Assembly (NCBI GenBank): GCA_945863085.1
Contig: CAMBCD010000007.1
Location: forward strand, 1 to 21,806
DNA from: Bordetella parapertussis
GTDB lineage: Bacteria > Pseudomonadota > Gammaproteobacteria > Burkholderiales > SG8-41
DNA length: 21,806 nucleotides
Direction of reading: 5' to 3'
Part shown: positions 15,881 through 21,806 of the stretch, piece by piece
How positions within the stretch are numbered: the stretch's first letter is position 1
Layout of the letters: every line of letters begins with the position of its first letter
Made by a program: the position numbers and the translations under genes
The notes under the pieces: generated by a model
Database searches by the model: none
Told to the model about the DNA's origin: nothing
The model's input: only the letters and a program-made list of their open reading frames with translations

Positions 15881-18187
15881 TCAGTCGCTATCCGACGCCG
15901 ATGCCGGTGCCAGCACTTCGCGGTTGCCATTGGACTGCATCGGCGACACCAGCCCGGAGCGCTCCATCTGCTCGATCAGCCGCGCCGCCCGGTTGTAGCC
16001 GATGCGCAAATGGCGCTGCACCAGCGAAATCGAAGGACGTCGTGTCTTGAGCACGATGGCGACGGCCTGGTCATAAAGCGGATCGGCCTCGCCGTTGCCG
16101 CCCTCCGCACCTTCAACGCCGCCTTCAGCCGAGGTTTCCGGGCCTTCGAGGATCTCGTCGATGTATTGCGGCTTGGCCAGACTCTTCAAATGGTCGACCA
16201 CCTTGTGCACCTCATGGTCGTCGACGAAGGCGCCGTGCACGCGCTGGGTGTAACCCTGGCCGGGCGGCAGGTACAGCATGTCGCCCTGGCCGAGCAGCGC
16301 CTCCGCGCCCATCTGGTCGAGAATCGTGCGTGAATCAACCTTGGCCGACACCTGGAACGCAATCCGCGTGGGGATATTGGCCTTGATCAGGCCGGTGATC
16401 ACATCCACCGACGGCCGCTGCGTGGCCAGCACCAGGTGCACGCCCGCGGCACGCGCCTTCTGCGCCAGCCGCGCAATCAGTTCCTCGATTTTTTTGCCGA
16501 CCACCATCATCAGGTCGGCCAGTTCATCGATGACCACGACGATCAGCGCCATTTCCACCAGCGGCACCGGATTGTCGGGCGTCGAGGAAACCGGATTCAT
16601 CAGCGGCGTTTTCTTTTTCGCCGCATCACGCACCTTCTGGTTGAAACCGGCCATGTTGCGCACGCCCAGGGTCGACATCAGCTTGTAGCGCCGCTCCATT
16701 TCACCGACACACCAGTTCAGCGCATTCGCCGCCTGCCGCATGTCGGTAACCACCGGTGCCAGCAGATGCGGAATGCCCTCGTAAACCGACAGCTCGAGCA
16801 TTTTCGGATCGATCAGGATCAGCCGCACCTGCGACGGCGGCGCCTTGTAGAGCAGCGACAGGATCATCGCGTTGATCGCCACCGATTTGCCGGAACCCGT
16901 GGTACCGGCAACCAAGAGATGCGGCATGCGTGCGAGGTCCGCGACAACCGGGTGGCCGGCAATGTCCTTGCCCAGCGCCAGCGCCAGCGGCGAGCCCATG
17001 TCGGCATACACCTGCGAACTGAGAATTTCCGACAGGCGCACGATCTGCCGCTTGGGGTTGGGAATCTCCAGCCCCATGCAGCTCTTGCCGGGGATGGTTT
17101 CGACGACACGGATGCTCATCACCGACAGCGCACGCGCAAGGTCACGCACCAGGTTGATGATCTGGCTGCCCTTGACGCCGATCGACGGCTCAATCTCGAA
17201 ACGCGTCACCACCGGCCCGGGATAGGCCGCCAGCACTTTGACCTCGACGCCGAAATCGAGCAGTTTTTTCTCGATCAGGCGTGAAGTGAATTCCAGGGTG
17301 TCCGAAGAAACCGTTTCGATATTGGCATCCGCCTCGTCGAGCAGGTTCAGCGGCGGCAGCAGCGAATCCGGCAGCTCGCCGAACAAGGGCACCTGTTTCT
17401 CGCGTTCAACCCGCGCCGACTTGGGAATTTCGACGATGCGCGGCGGCTCGATGCGCACCGGTTCGTGTGCCTCGATTTTTTTCTTGCTGTCTTCAACCGC
17501 ATCCTTGCGTGCCACCACGGCCTCCGCGCCGGCCTTGCGGTCAGCCCGCTCCTGCACCTTGGCCACCACGTACGCGTAAAACCGCTCCGACCAGTCACCC
17601 AGACGCTCAATCACCAGCAGCCATGAAATGCCGGTGAACAGGCTGAGCCCTGCAGCCAGCAACAGCAGAAGCAACAGCGTACCGCCGGTAAATCCGGCCA
17701 CCATCGCCAGACCGCTGCCGACCAGCGCGCCCAGTGCACCGCCCGGCGCACCGGGTAGCTCTGCCCGCAACGTATACAGGCGCAGCGACTCGATTCCGCA
17801 ACTGGCCATCAGCAGCACGACAAAACCGATCAGCATCACCGCATGGGAACGACGATCCGTCTCGGTGACGGTTTCGATGCGCCGGAAACTCCACAGTACC
17901 AGTGCCCCGCATAAGGCCACCCACCAGTAGGCCGAAATGCCGAACATGAACAGCAGCAGGTCCGCAACATAGGCACCGACCAACCCGCCGGCGTTGCCGA
18001 TCCGGTCGCTGCCCACGCTGTGCGACCAGCCGGGATCACCCTTGTGGAAGGTAAACAGCACCAGCAACAGGTACAGCGCAACGGCGAGGAACGCCAGCCA
18101 CCAGGATTCACGCAGCAGGGCCGCCAGTTTCGGCGGCAGCGGATTCGGCGCAGTTTTGGCGGCAGGGGATTTATCGCTGGCCAGCAT
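15881..18187 (-). CDS. ftsK: DNA translocase FtsK
   Basis: This 768-residue septum-located DNA pump moves chromosome ends toward dif and activates XerCD. About five hydrophobic segments occupy residues 25-200 (first: [19 protein letters not shown]). A short charged linker ([23 protein letters not shown]) follows, then the alpha domain ([26 protein letters not shown]), Walker [15 protein letters not shown] near 424, Walker [14 protein letters not shown] near 550, and the C-terminal gamma winged helix ([22 protein letters not shown]) from about 700. The linker is short, as in other betaproteobacteria. The start is placed at the ATG 18187 (MLASDKSP). The frame stays open to 18346, but that extra part runs through the neighbouring gene's terminator. 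A TATAAT lies at 18241-18236. First gene of the ftsK-lolA-rarA unit. Confidence 0.95.
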   Translation of the reverse strand: MLASDKSPAAKTAPNPLPPKLAALLRESWWLAFLAVALYLLLVLFTFHKGDPGWSHSVGSDRIGNAGGLVGAYVADLLLFMFGISAYWWVALCGALVLWSFRRIETVTETDRRSHAVMLIGFVVLLMASCGIESLRLYTLRAELPGAPGGALGALVGSGLAMVAGFTGGTLLLLLLLAAGLSLFTGISWLLVIERLGDWSERFYAYVVAKVQERADRKAGAEAVVARKDAVEDSKKKIEAHEPVRIEPPRIVEIPKSARVEREKQVPLFGELPDSLLPPLNLLDEADANIETVSSDTLEFTSRLIEKKLLDFGVEVKVLAAYPGPVVTRFEIEPSIGVKGSQIINLVRDLARALSVMSIRVVETIPGKSCMGLEIPNPKRQIVRLSEILSSQVYADMGSPLALALGKDIAGHPVVADLARMPHLLVAGTTGSGKSVAINAMILSLLYKAPPSQVRLILIDPKMLELSVYEGIPHLLAPVVTDMRQAANALNWCVGEMERRYKLMSTLGVRNMAGFNQKVRDAAKKKTPLMNPVSSTPDNPVPLVEMALIVVVIDELADLMMVVGKKIEELIARLAQKARAAGVHLVLATQRPSVDVITGLIKANIPTRIAFQVSAKVDSRTILDQMGAEALLGQGDMLYLPPGQGYTQRVHGAFVDDHEVHKVVDHLKSLAKPQYIDEILEGPETSAEGGVEGAEGGNGEADPLYDQAVAIVLKTRRPSISLVQRHLRIGYNRAARLIEQMERSGLVSPMQSNGNREVLAPASASDSD

Positions 18188-18235
18188 CAGGTTGTTCGCA
18201 GGAAAATTTCGTTGATTCGTTTTGTTAACCCGATG

Positions 18236-18241
18236 ATTATA
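18236..18241 (-). promoter_or_regulatory. Possible -10 element of the ftsK promoter
   Basis: TATAAT is read on the minus strand 48 bases before the ftsK ATG at 18187 and just downstream of the terminator of the FecR-domain gene. No strong -35 is evident at 17 bases. Its place between terminator and start codon supports the shorter ftsK start. Confidence 0.45.
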
Positions 18242-18276
18242 AGTGAAAAGGCCCTTGCGGCATTGATCCTGTCCCG

Positions 18277-18310
18277 CAAAAACAAACCCCGCCGGAAGGC
18301 GGGGTTTGTC
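18277..18310 (-). terminator. Intrinsic terminator of the FecR-domain gene
   Basis: A perfect 12-base-pair stem ACAAACCCCGCC/GGCGGGGTTTGT (18282-18293 with 18298-18309) has a four-base GGAA loop. On the minus strand it is followed by a run of T. It lies about 20 bases after the stop at 18331 and separates that gene from ftsK. Confidence 0.9.
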
Positions 18311-18330
18311 TGAAGCAAAACCGTAAAACT

Positions 18331-19032
18331 CTAGCGCACGATGCATTCCTGGGTGGTGCCGCCACCCACTGCACCACCGACAATGCCCAGCGTGAACGGC
18401 AACTGGCTCAGGTTCAGCCCCGGGTCACCGGGCAGCAGCACCGGGGGCTTGGCCGGATCCTGGGCAAAACCGAACTGGCCTTCACCGACCAATTGGGTAC
18501 CGCCCTGGGTTTGCATGATGTAGCTGCCGGTGTACGTCGTGTGGTAGGTGCCCGGCTCCAGATTGCCGCAGTCGGATGAACAGGCCACGGTGTCGCCGGA
18601 AGAGCCGCGGATACCGATAGTGGCGGTTGAAGTGCCGATCTTGTAGGCATCCTGGTTGCCGCGCTTGCCGATCAGACCAGTCACCGTGCGCAAGCCGCCT
18701 TTCACCAGGCGCATGAACATGCCGTCGCTCTGCGGCGCGTCCTTGTTGAAAGAATAGGTTTCCAGTTTCATCGTGCTGTTCGGCCGCATGGTCGCCGCGC
18801 TGCCGTCGGTGAAATTGATCTGGGCATAACTGTCGCGCTGCGTGGTCAGCACATCGCCCGGCTGAACTTCCGATTTCTGCGAGAGGATCCGCACCGACCC
18901 GTCAGGCCGTTGCACGGACATGGTCCCGCTCAGATGGGTAACCACCCCGGCACCGGCCGCCCACGCACCCACGGCAGCCATCACCAGCATTACCCCGGCC
19001 AACCCCTGAAAACACCCCTTTATCGAAACCAT
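18331..19032 (-). CDS. Exported FecR-domain protein
   Basis: This is a 233-residue protein with a signal peptide ([20 protein letters not shown], cut near WAA-GA) and a periplasmic FecR domain from about residue 30 to 150: [34 protein letters not shown], then [45 protein letters not shown] and a [14 protein letters not shown] strand. Standalone FecR-domain proteins like this are not sigma regulators. They occur with secreted adhesins and exopolysaccharide systems. Two cysteines in VACSSDCGN and one in the tail TTQECIVR could form a disulfide. The ATG at 19032 is chosen for AAAGGGGGC about 7 bases upstream and for the signal peptide. A perfect Crp-like palindrome lies 140 bases upstream. Confidence 0.85.
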   Translation of the reverse strand: MVSIKGCFQGLAGVMLVMAAVGAWAAGAGVVTHLSGTMSVQRPDGSVRILSQKSEVQPGDVLTTQRDSYAQINFTDGSAATMRPNSTMKLETYSFNKDAPQSDGMFMRLVKGGLRTVTGLIGKRGNQDAYKIGTSTATIGIRGSSGDTVACSSDCGNLEPGTYHTTYTGSYIMQTQGGTQLVGEGQFGFAQDPAKPPVLLPGDPGLNLSQLPFTLGIVGGAVGGGTTQECIVR

Positions 19033-19104
19033 GACCAGCCCCCTTTCAATGCGTGCCCGCAGGCCGCACGGGAATCCCGTTATAACCGCCACAGCAAGTT
19101 CATT

Positions 19105-19110
19105 TTTATA
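19105..19110 (-). promoter_or_regulatory. Possible -10 element of the FecR-domain gene
   Basis: TATAAA on the minus strand, about 72 bases before the ATG at 19032. No TTGACA-like -35 stands at normal spacing, which would suit an activator-dependent promoter. The Crp-like palindrome is centred roughly 80 bases upstream of the predicted transcription start. Confidence 0.4.
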
Positions 19111-19171
19111 CCATAAGTCGGGAAATTGCGAGGAAAAACCGGATACCCAAAAATCCGCCAAGCCCCTGAAA

Positions 19172-19189
19172 GCGTGAGAAAAATCACGC
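19172..19189. promoter_or_regulatory. Perfect Crp-type palindrome GCGTGA-N6-TCACGC
   Basis: The two arms GCGTGA (19172-19177) and TCACGC (19184-19189) are exact inverted copies around GAAAAA. The core GTGA-N6-TCAC equals the Crp core. The site lies 20 bases after the stop of the Crp-family gene and upstream of the FecR-domain gene. There is no T-tract, so it does not look like a terminator. Confidence 0.7.
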
Positions 19190-19209
19190 CCTGCCCGACT
19201 CTGCAGGAC

Positions 19210-19899
19210 TCAATCCGCAGAGCCGCGATGCGCCATCGACTTGCGGTCGATCACGATGATTTTGCGCTTGTCGGTGACGATCAGGTTCTTTTCCTGCAGA
19301 TCCTTGACCACCCGGCTGACCATCTCGCGTGACGCGCCGATCATGCGTGCGATTTCCTGCTTCGCCGGCGCCCGCTGCACCACCCATTGACCGTCGATAT
19401 TTTCGGCCATGTCGATGATCAGGCGGGCAACCCGTCCGTAAACATCGATCAGTGCCAGGCTTTCGATCTTGCGGTCGGCGTCGCGCAATCGTTTGACCAT
19501 GTTCCGCAGCACCAGCATCGCCATTTCAGCGTGGCTTTCCAGGCAGGCCAGGAAAGCCGTCCGCGGGATCCGCAGCATCTCGCAGGGTTCCAGCGTCTCC
19601 ACCGTCGCCGAACTCGGTAAATTGTCGAGCAGTCCCATTTCGCCGACAAAATCCTGGGCGCCCAGCACCGTCAGGATAACTTCATGTCCCTCTTCATCCG
19701 GGATCAGCACTTTGACCCGGCCGGAAAGAATGATGTACAGCGCCTCTGTTTCCTCGCCGGCACGCAGGATTGCCGCACCGCGCGGATAACTGCGTTGCTG
19801 GACGCCCGGGAGCAAGGCAGCGATCTGTTGATCCGAAAAAGTCGAAAACAGGGGGACTGTTTTCAGAATCTGGGGATTCAATGCTATTGGGGCGGGCAT
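19210..19899 (-). CDS. Crp/Fnr-family transcription regulator
   Basis: This 229-residue regulator has an N-terminal cyclic-nucleotide-binding-like beta roll (residues about 15-125: TVPLFSTFSDQQIAALLPG, LYIILSGRVKVLIPDEEGHEVILTVLGAQDFVGEMGLLDN), a dimer helix (AMLVLRNMVKRLRDADRKIESLAL) and a C-terminal winged helix-turn-helix. The recognition helix ASREMVSRVVKDL has R191, E192 and R196 at the places of E. coli Crp R180, E181 and R185, which read GTGA. The cAMP-pocket arginine of Crp (R82) is replaced by serine in DNLPSSATV, so classic cAMP binding is doubtful. There are no Fnr-type cysteines. The ATG at 19899 (MPAPIALN) is preferred; the longer frame begins with TTG at 19941. Confidence 0.9.
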   Translation of the reverse strand: MPAPIALNPQILKTVPLFSTFSDQQIAALLPGVQQRSYPRGAAILRAGEETEALYIILSGRVKVLIPDEEGHEVILTVLGAQDFVGEMGLLDNLPSSATVETLEPCEMLRIPRTAFLACLESHAEMAMLVLRNMVKRLRDADRKIESLALIDVYGRVARLIIDMAENIDGQWVVQRAPAKQEIARMIGASREMVSRVVKDLQEKNLIVTDKRKIIVIDRKSMAHRGSAD

Positions 19900-20066
19900 G
19901 GGCTCGTCACTGTTCGCTGTTTTTTCCGGGCACGATTGCAACCGTGGCCGCTAACAGGGGCATGTTGCCAGAACGCGGGGGAATAGTCATGCTTATGTGG
20001 CCCCGTCCAGCGAGAACGCGCCCGGGCACCCGGGGAGGGAAACCGGCAAGACGTTGTATGCGGCCA

Positions 20067-21806
20067 CTATGAGCAAACACCCGTCGCCTTTTTAACCTGA
20101 GCCCCCCCTCCGACAGCAAGATTGGACTGCTCCGCGGAACCTGCCATGACCATCATTTTCCCGGTTTGCTGATCCAGGATCACCACGATCACCGTTCTTT
20201 TGTCGGCACTGAGGTAAACGCCCGGATCAGGCAGGCTGTTGGCGTCAACAAATGCCGTTTCACCGGTGGCAATGTTTGTGTAAGCGCCGGGCTGAGCCGA
20301 GGGAATTGCTGTAAGCGGGACAATCTGCCCGGCACCAGTCTCGAGATAGACACTGTTCGCGAGCAATCCGTCCGCACTGCCTGTATTGACAGTTACGAGC
20401 GCCACATCGGCCGAAGGAGGTGCATTATTGGTCTGATTTACCTGAACCGCCACCAGTTGCTCTGTGTTGACTGATGCGTCAGACACAACATTTACAGCCG
20501 AAGCAAGATAATCCAATGACATTAATGGCACAGCCGGCAAACTGGCTGTTGCAAAGGTGCCGCTTACGCCGCCCCCACGAAGAATGGCAAAAGTGTTACC
20601 GGAGACGGGAAGAAATCCGCCAACAAGCTGAATGTCCAGTCCGCCAGCCAGTGTGGTATTGCCAGTCACGACCAGTTGGTCGTGCTGCGCCCCTGGCAAC
20701 AGGCCGCCTATCTCGATCTCGAGCATGCCTGATGGACCTTGCACGTAATTTCCGTTGATTGTCAACGTCCCGGCCGAGGCACCGGGAGCCACGGTACCAG
20801 CCGTGTTGTAAACATCCCCAACGATGATCCCCGTACCTTTGAGTATCCCGCCGGCGAGCAAATTCAACGCGGCCAAGTTCAGGGTACCGGCGCCGCCCAG
20901 CGCGCCGCCAGCCAGCGTAATTTGCGGAACCGTAGACACGTCCGCAGGCGTTGCCCCCAGATTAAGCGCCCCCCCTGATACAGTCAGTCCCTCGAAGCTG
21001 GTCAGCGACTTCACATACGAACTTCCGCTTGCGCTGCGATACACGATGTTTTCCGAAAGACCCGGAACACCGATATCCGGGATGGTAACCATCGCCCCGG
21101 CAACCGGGACAATCCCCTGGTTCCAGTTGGCCCCCAGGTCCCAGTTGCCGCCACTACCGGCTACCCACTGGAAATTCCCGGGATCCGGCAGGATGGTGCC
21201 AGTATGAGTACCACCGGCCAACGTGTAGTTGCTCGCCATGCCACTGCCGTTACCCAAAACCAGGCTGCCCGGCAAAAGGGTTTGCGTACCCGCTGAAACA
21301 GTCGCACTCGCCACCGAACCCGCGCCGCTTGCGACAGTCAAGGTTTCACCGTTTACCCCGCTGATTGTGCCAAACGCGACAGCACCAAAGCTGGTGCTGC
21401 CATCATAGGCCCGGCTGCCGGCAAGATTAATCAGCCGCGGATCAATGCTCAGCGTCCCGTCCTGCGCCGTAATCGCATAGTTCGAGGCCGCACCCGTGGT
21501 GAAGTTCGAACCGGTATTGGCCAGCGTATGGCTCGTCCCCGCCGCCGACATCACCGTCGCCGCACTCGACACCGTCACCGACCCGATCGCGTCACCGTTC
21601 ACCAGACTGCCCGCCGTCAGCGTAAAGCCGCCCGTCGTCGGATTGGCATCCCCGTACGCACGCGACTGGTCGCTCGCTTTCACCGTGATCAGCCGCGGAT
21701 CAATGCTCAGCGTCCCGTCCTGCGCCGTAATCGCATAGTTCGAGGCCGCACCCGTGGTGAAGTTCGAACCGGTATTGGCCAGCGTATGGCTCGTCCCCGC
21801 CGCCGA
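20067..21806 (-). CDS. Large repetitive secreted protein, C-terminal 579 residues (YDG/MBG-repeat, filamentous haemagglutinin-like)
   Basis: The frame is open to the right edge, so the start lies outside the window. Visible from the edge inward are one partial and one full repeat (SHTLANTGSNFTTGAASNYAITAQ... period 86 residues) of the MBG/YDG type, a YDG-like unit (SRAYDGSTSFGAVAFGTISGVNGETL), then a WVAGSGGNWDLGANWNQG linker. After that comes a beta-helix stretch (LNLGATP, GTVAPGASAGTLTINGNYVQ, NTTLAGGLDIQLVGGFLPVSG) and a non-repetitive tail ending VKKATGVCS. No autotransporter barrel is present, so secretion by a TpsB partner is more likely than self-transport. Proteins of this kind are adhesins or surface fibres. 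The frame can begin at an internal GTG (21683), but that is a valine within the repeat. It lies 167 bases upstream of the Crp-family gene on the same strand. Confidence 0.8.
   Translation of the reverse strand, partial: SAAGTSHTLANTGSNFTTGAASNYAITAQDGTLSIDPRLITVKASDQSRAYGDANPTTGGFTLTAGSLVNGDAIGSVTVSSAATVMSAAGTSHTLANTGSNFTTGAASNYAITAQDGTLSIDPRLINLAGSRAYDGSTSFGAVAFGTISGVNGETLTVASGAGSVASATVSAGTQTLLPGSLVLGNGSGMASNYTLAGGTHTGTILPDPGNFQWVAGSGGNWDLGANWNQGIVPVAGAMVTIPDIGVPGLSENIVYRSASGSSYVKSLTSFEGLTVSGGALNLGATPADVSTVPQITLAGGALGGAGTLNLAALNLLAGGILKGTGIIVGDVYNTAGTVAPGASAGTLTINGNYVQGPSGMLEIEIGGLLPGAQHDQLVVTGNTTLAGGLDIQLVGGFLPVSGNTFAILRGGGVSGTFATASLPAVPLMSLDYLASAVNVVSDASVNTEQLVAVQVNQTNNAPPSADVALVTVNTGSADGLLANSVYLETGAGQIVPLTAIPSAQPGAYTNIATGETAFVDANSLPDPGVYLSADKRTVIVVILDQQTGKMMVMAGSAEQSNLAVGGGAQVKKATGVCS
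21430..21548 (-). repeat. Direct repeat copy 1 within the repetitive secreted protein gene
   Basis: These 119 bases are identical to 21688-21806, a period of 258 bases (86 codons, in frame). They encode the SAAGTSHTLANTG to SIDPRLI segment of the MBG/YDG-type repeat. Identity stops at the left edge of this copy, where the sequence changes to LAGSRAYDG. Confidence 0.95.
21688..21806 (-). repeat. Direct repeat copy 2, cut by the window edge
   Basis: This second copy is identical to 21430-21548 over the 119 visible bases and continues past the edge. Further units probably follow. Copies this exact are open to recombination and assembly collapse. Confidence 0.95.

Noticed and set aside
18188..18346. 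53-residue N-terminal extension of FtsK
   Set aside because: It would run through the perfect 12-bp terminator of the neighbouring gene and a probable promoter, and does not resemble FtsK N-termini. The ATG at 18187 is preferred.
21681..21683. GTG as a start codon for the repetitive secreted protein
   Set aside because: The frame stays open to the window edge, and the GTG is a valine within a repeat unit, so the true start is outside the window.
21430..21806. CRISPR or other nucleic-acid array
   Set aside because: The repeats are 119 bases or more, in frame, and encode a known type of protein repeat, with no spacer pattern.

Overview
The window is about 21.8 kb of GC-rich DNA that looks chromosomal and betaproteobacterial, most likely Burkholderiales or a close relative. 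The evidence is the Bug-type periplasmic receptor, the ftsK-lolA-rarA-serS housekeeping cluster, a Bradyrhizobium/Burkholderia-type D-tartrate dehydratase and the general codon style. No phage, insertion sequence, CRISPR array or rRNA is visible. One tRNA is present.

Layout. (1) 1-4183: a ferric-iron ABC importer split over strands: binding protein (+), permease (-), ATPase (+). Fur-box-like sites lie in front of both + strand genes, and a REP-like palindrome separates the convergent binding-protein and permease genes. (2) 4194-5857: a lytic murein transglycosylase B and an XRE-family regulator, both on -. (3) 6002-8645, all on -: a Bug receptor, then a short gene interrupted by an in-frame TGA, then a 364-residue protein of unknown function that overlaps it by ATGA. 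The TGA reads as selenocysteine in the motif U-G-S-C and is followed by a bacterial SECIS-like hairpin. I call this a UGSC-family selenoprotein, and it is the main discovery of the window. (4) 8816-9982: tarD, D(-)-tartrate dehydratase, divergent from the Bug operon, followed by a small unknown gene on -. (5) 10431-11844: tRNA-Ser(CGA) directly downstream of serS. (6) 11999-13461: an amidohydrolase of the LigI type and an overlapping SAM-dependent methyltransferase (+). (7) 13526-18187: ftsK, a small exported protein, lolA and rarA in one - strand run. (8) 18331-21806: a FecR-domain exported protein, a Crp-family regulator, and the C-terminal part of a large repetitive secreted protein (YDG/MBG-type repeats, probably two-partner secretion) that runs off the right end.

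How the genes work together. The first block imports iron under probable Fur control. The central block suggests uptake of an organic acid by the Bug receptor together with a two-gene redox module containing the selenoprotein, and tartrate catabolism by tarD facing away from it. The ftsK-lolA-rarA-serS block is core chromosome and envelope biology, with two unrelated genes placed between rarA and serS. In the last block a perfect GCGTGA-N6-TCACGC palindrome lies between the Crp-family gene and the FecR gene. The regulator's recognition helix keeps the Crp-type residues that read GTGA, so local control of the FecR gene is plausible.
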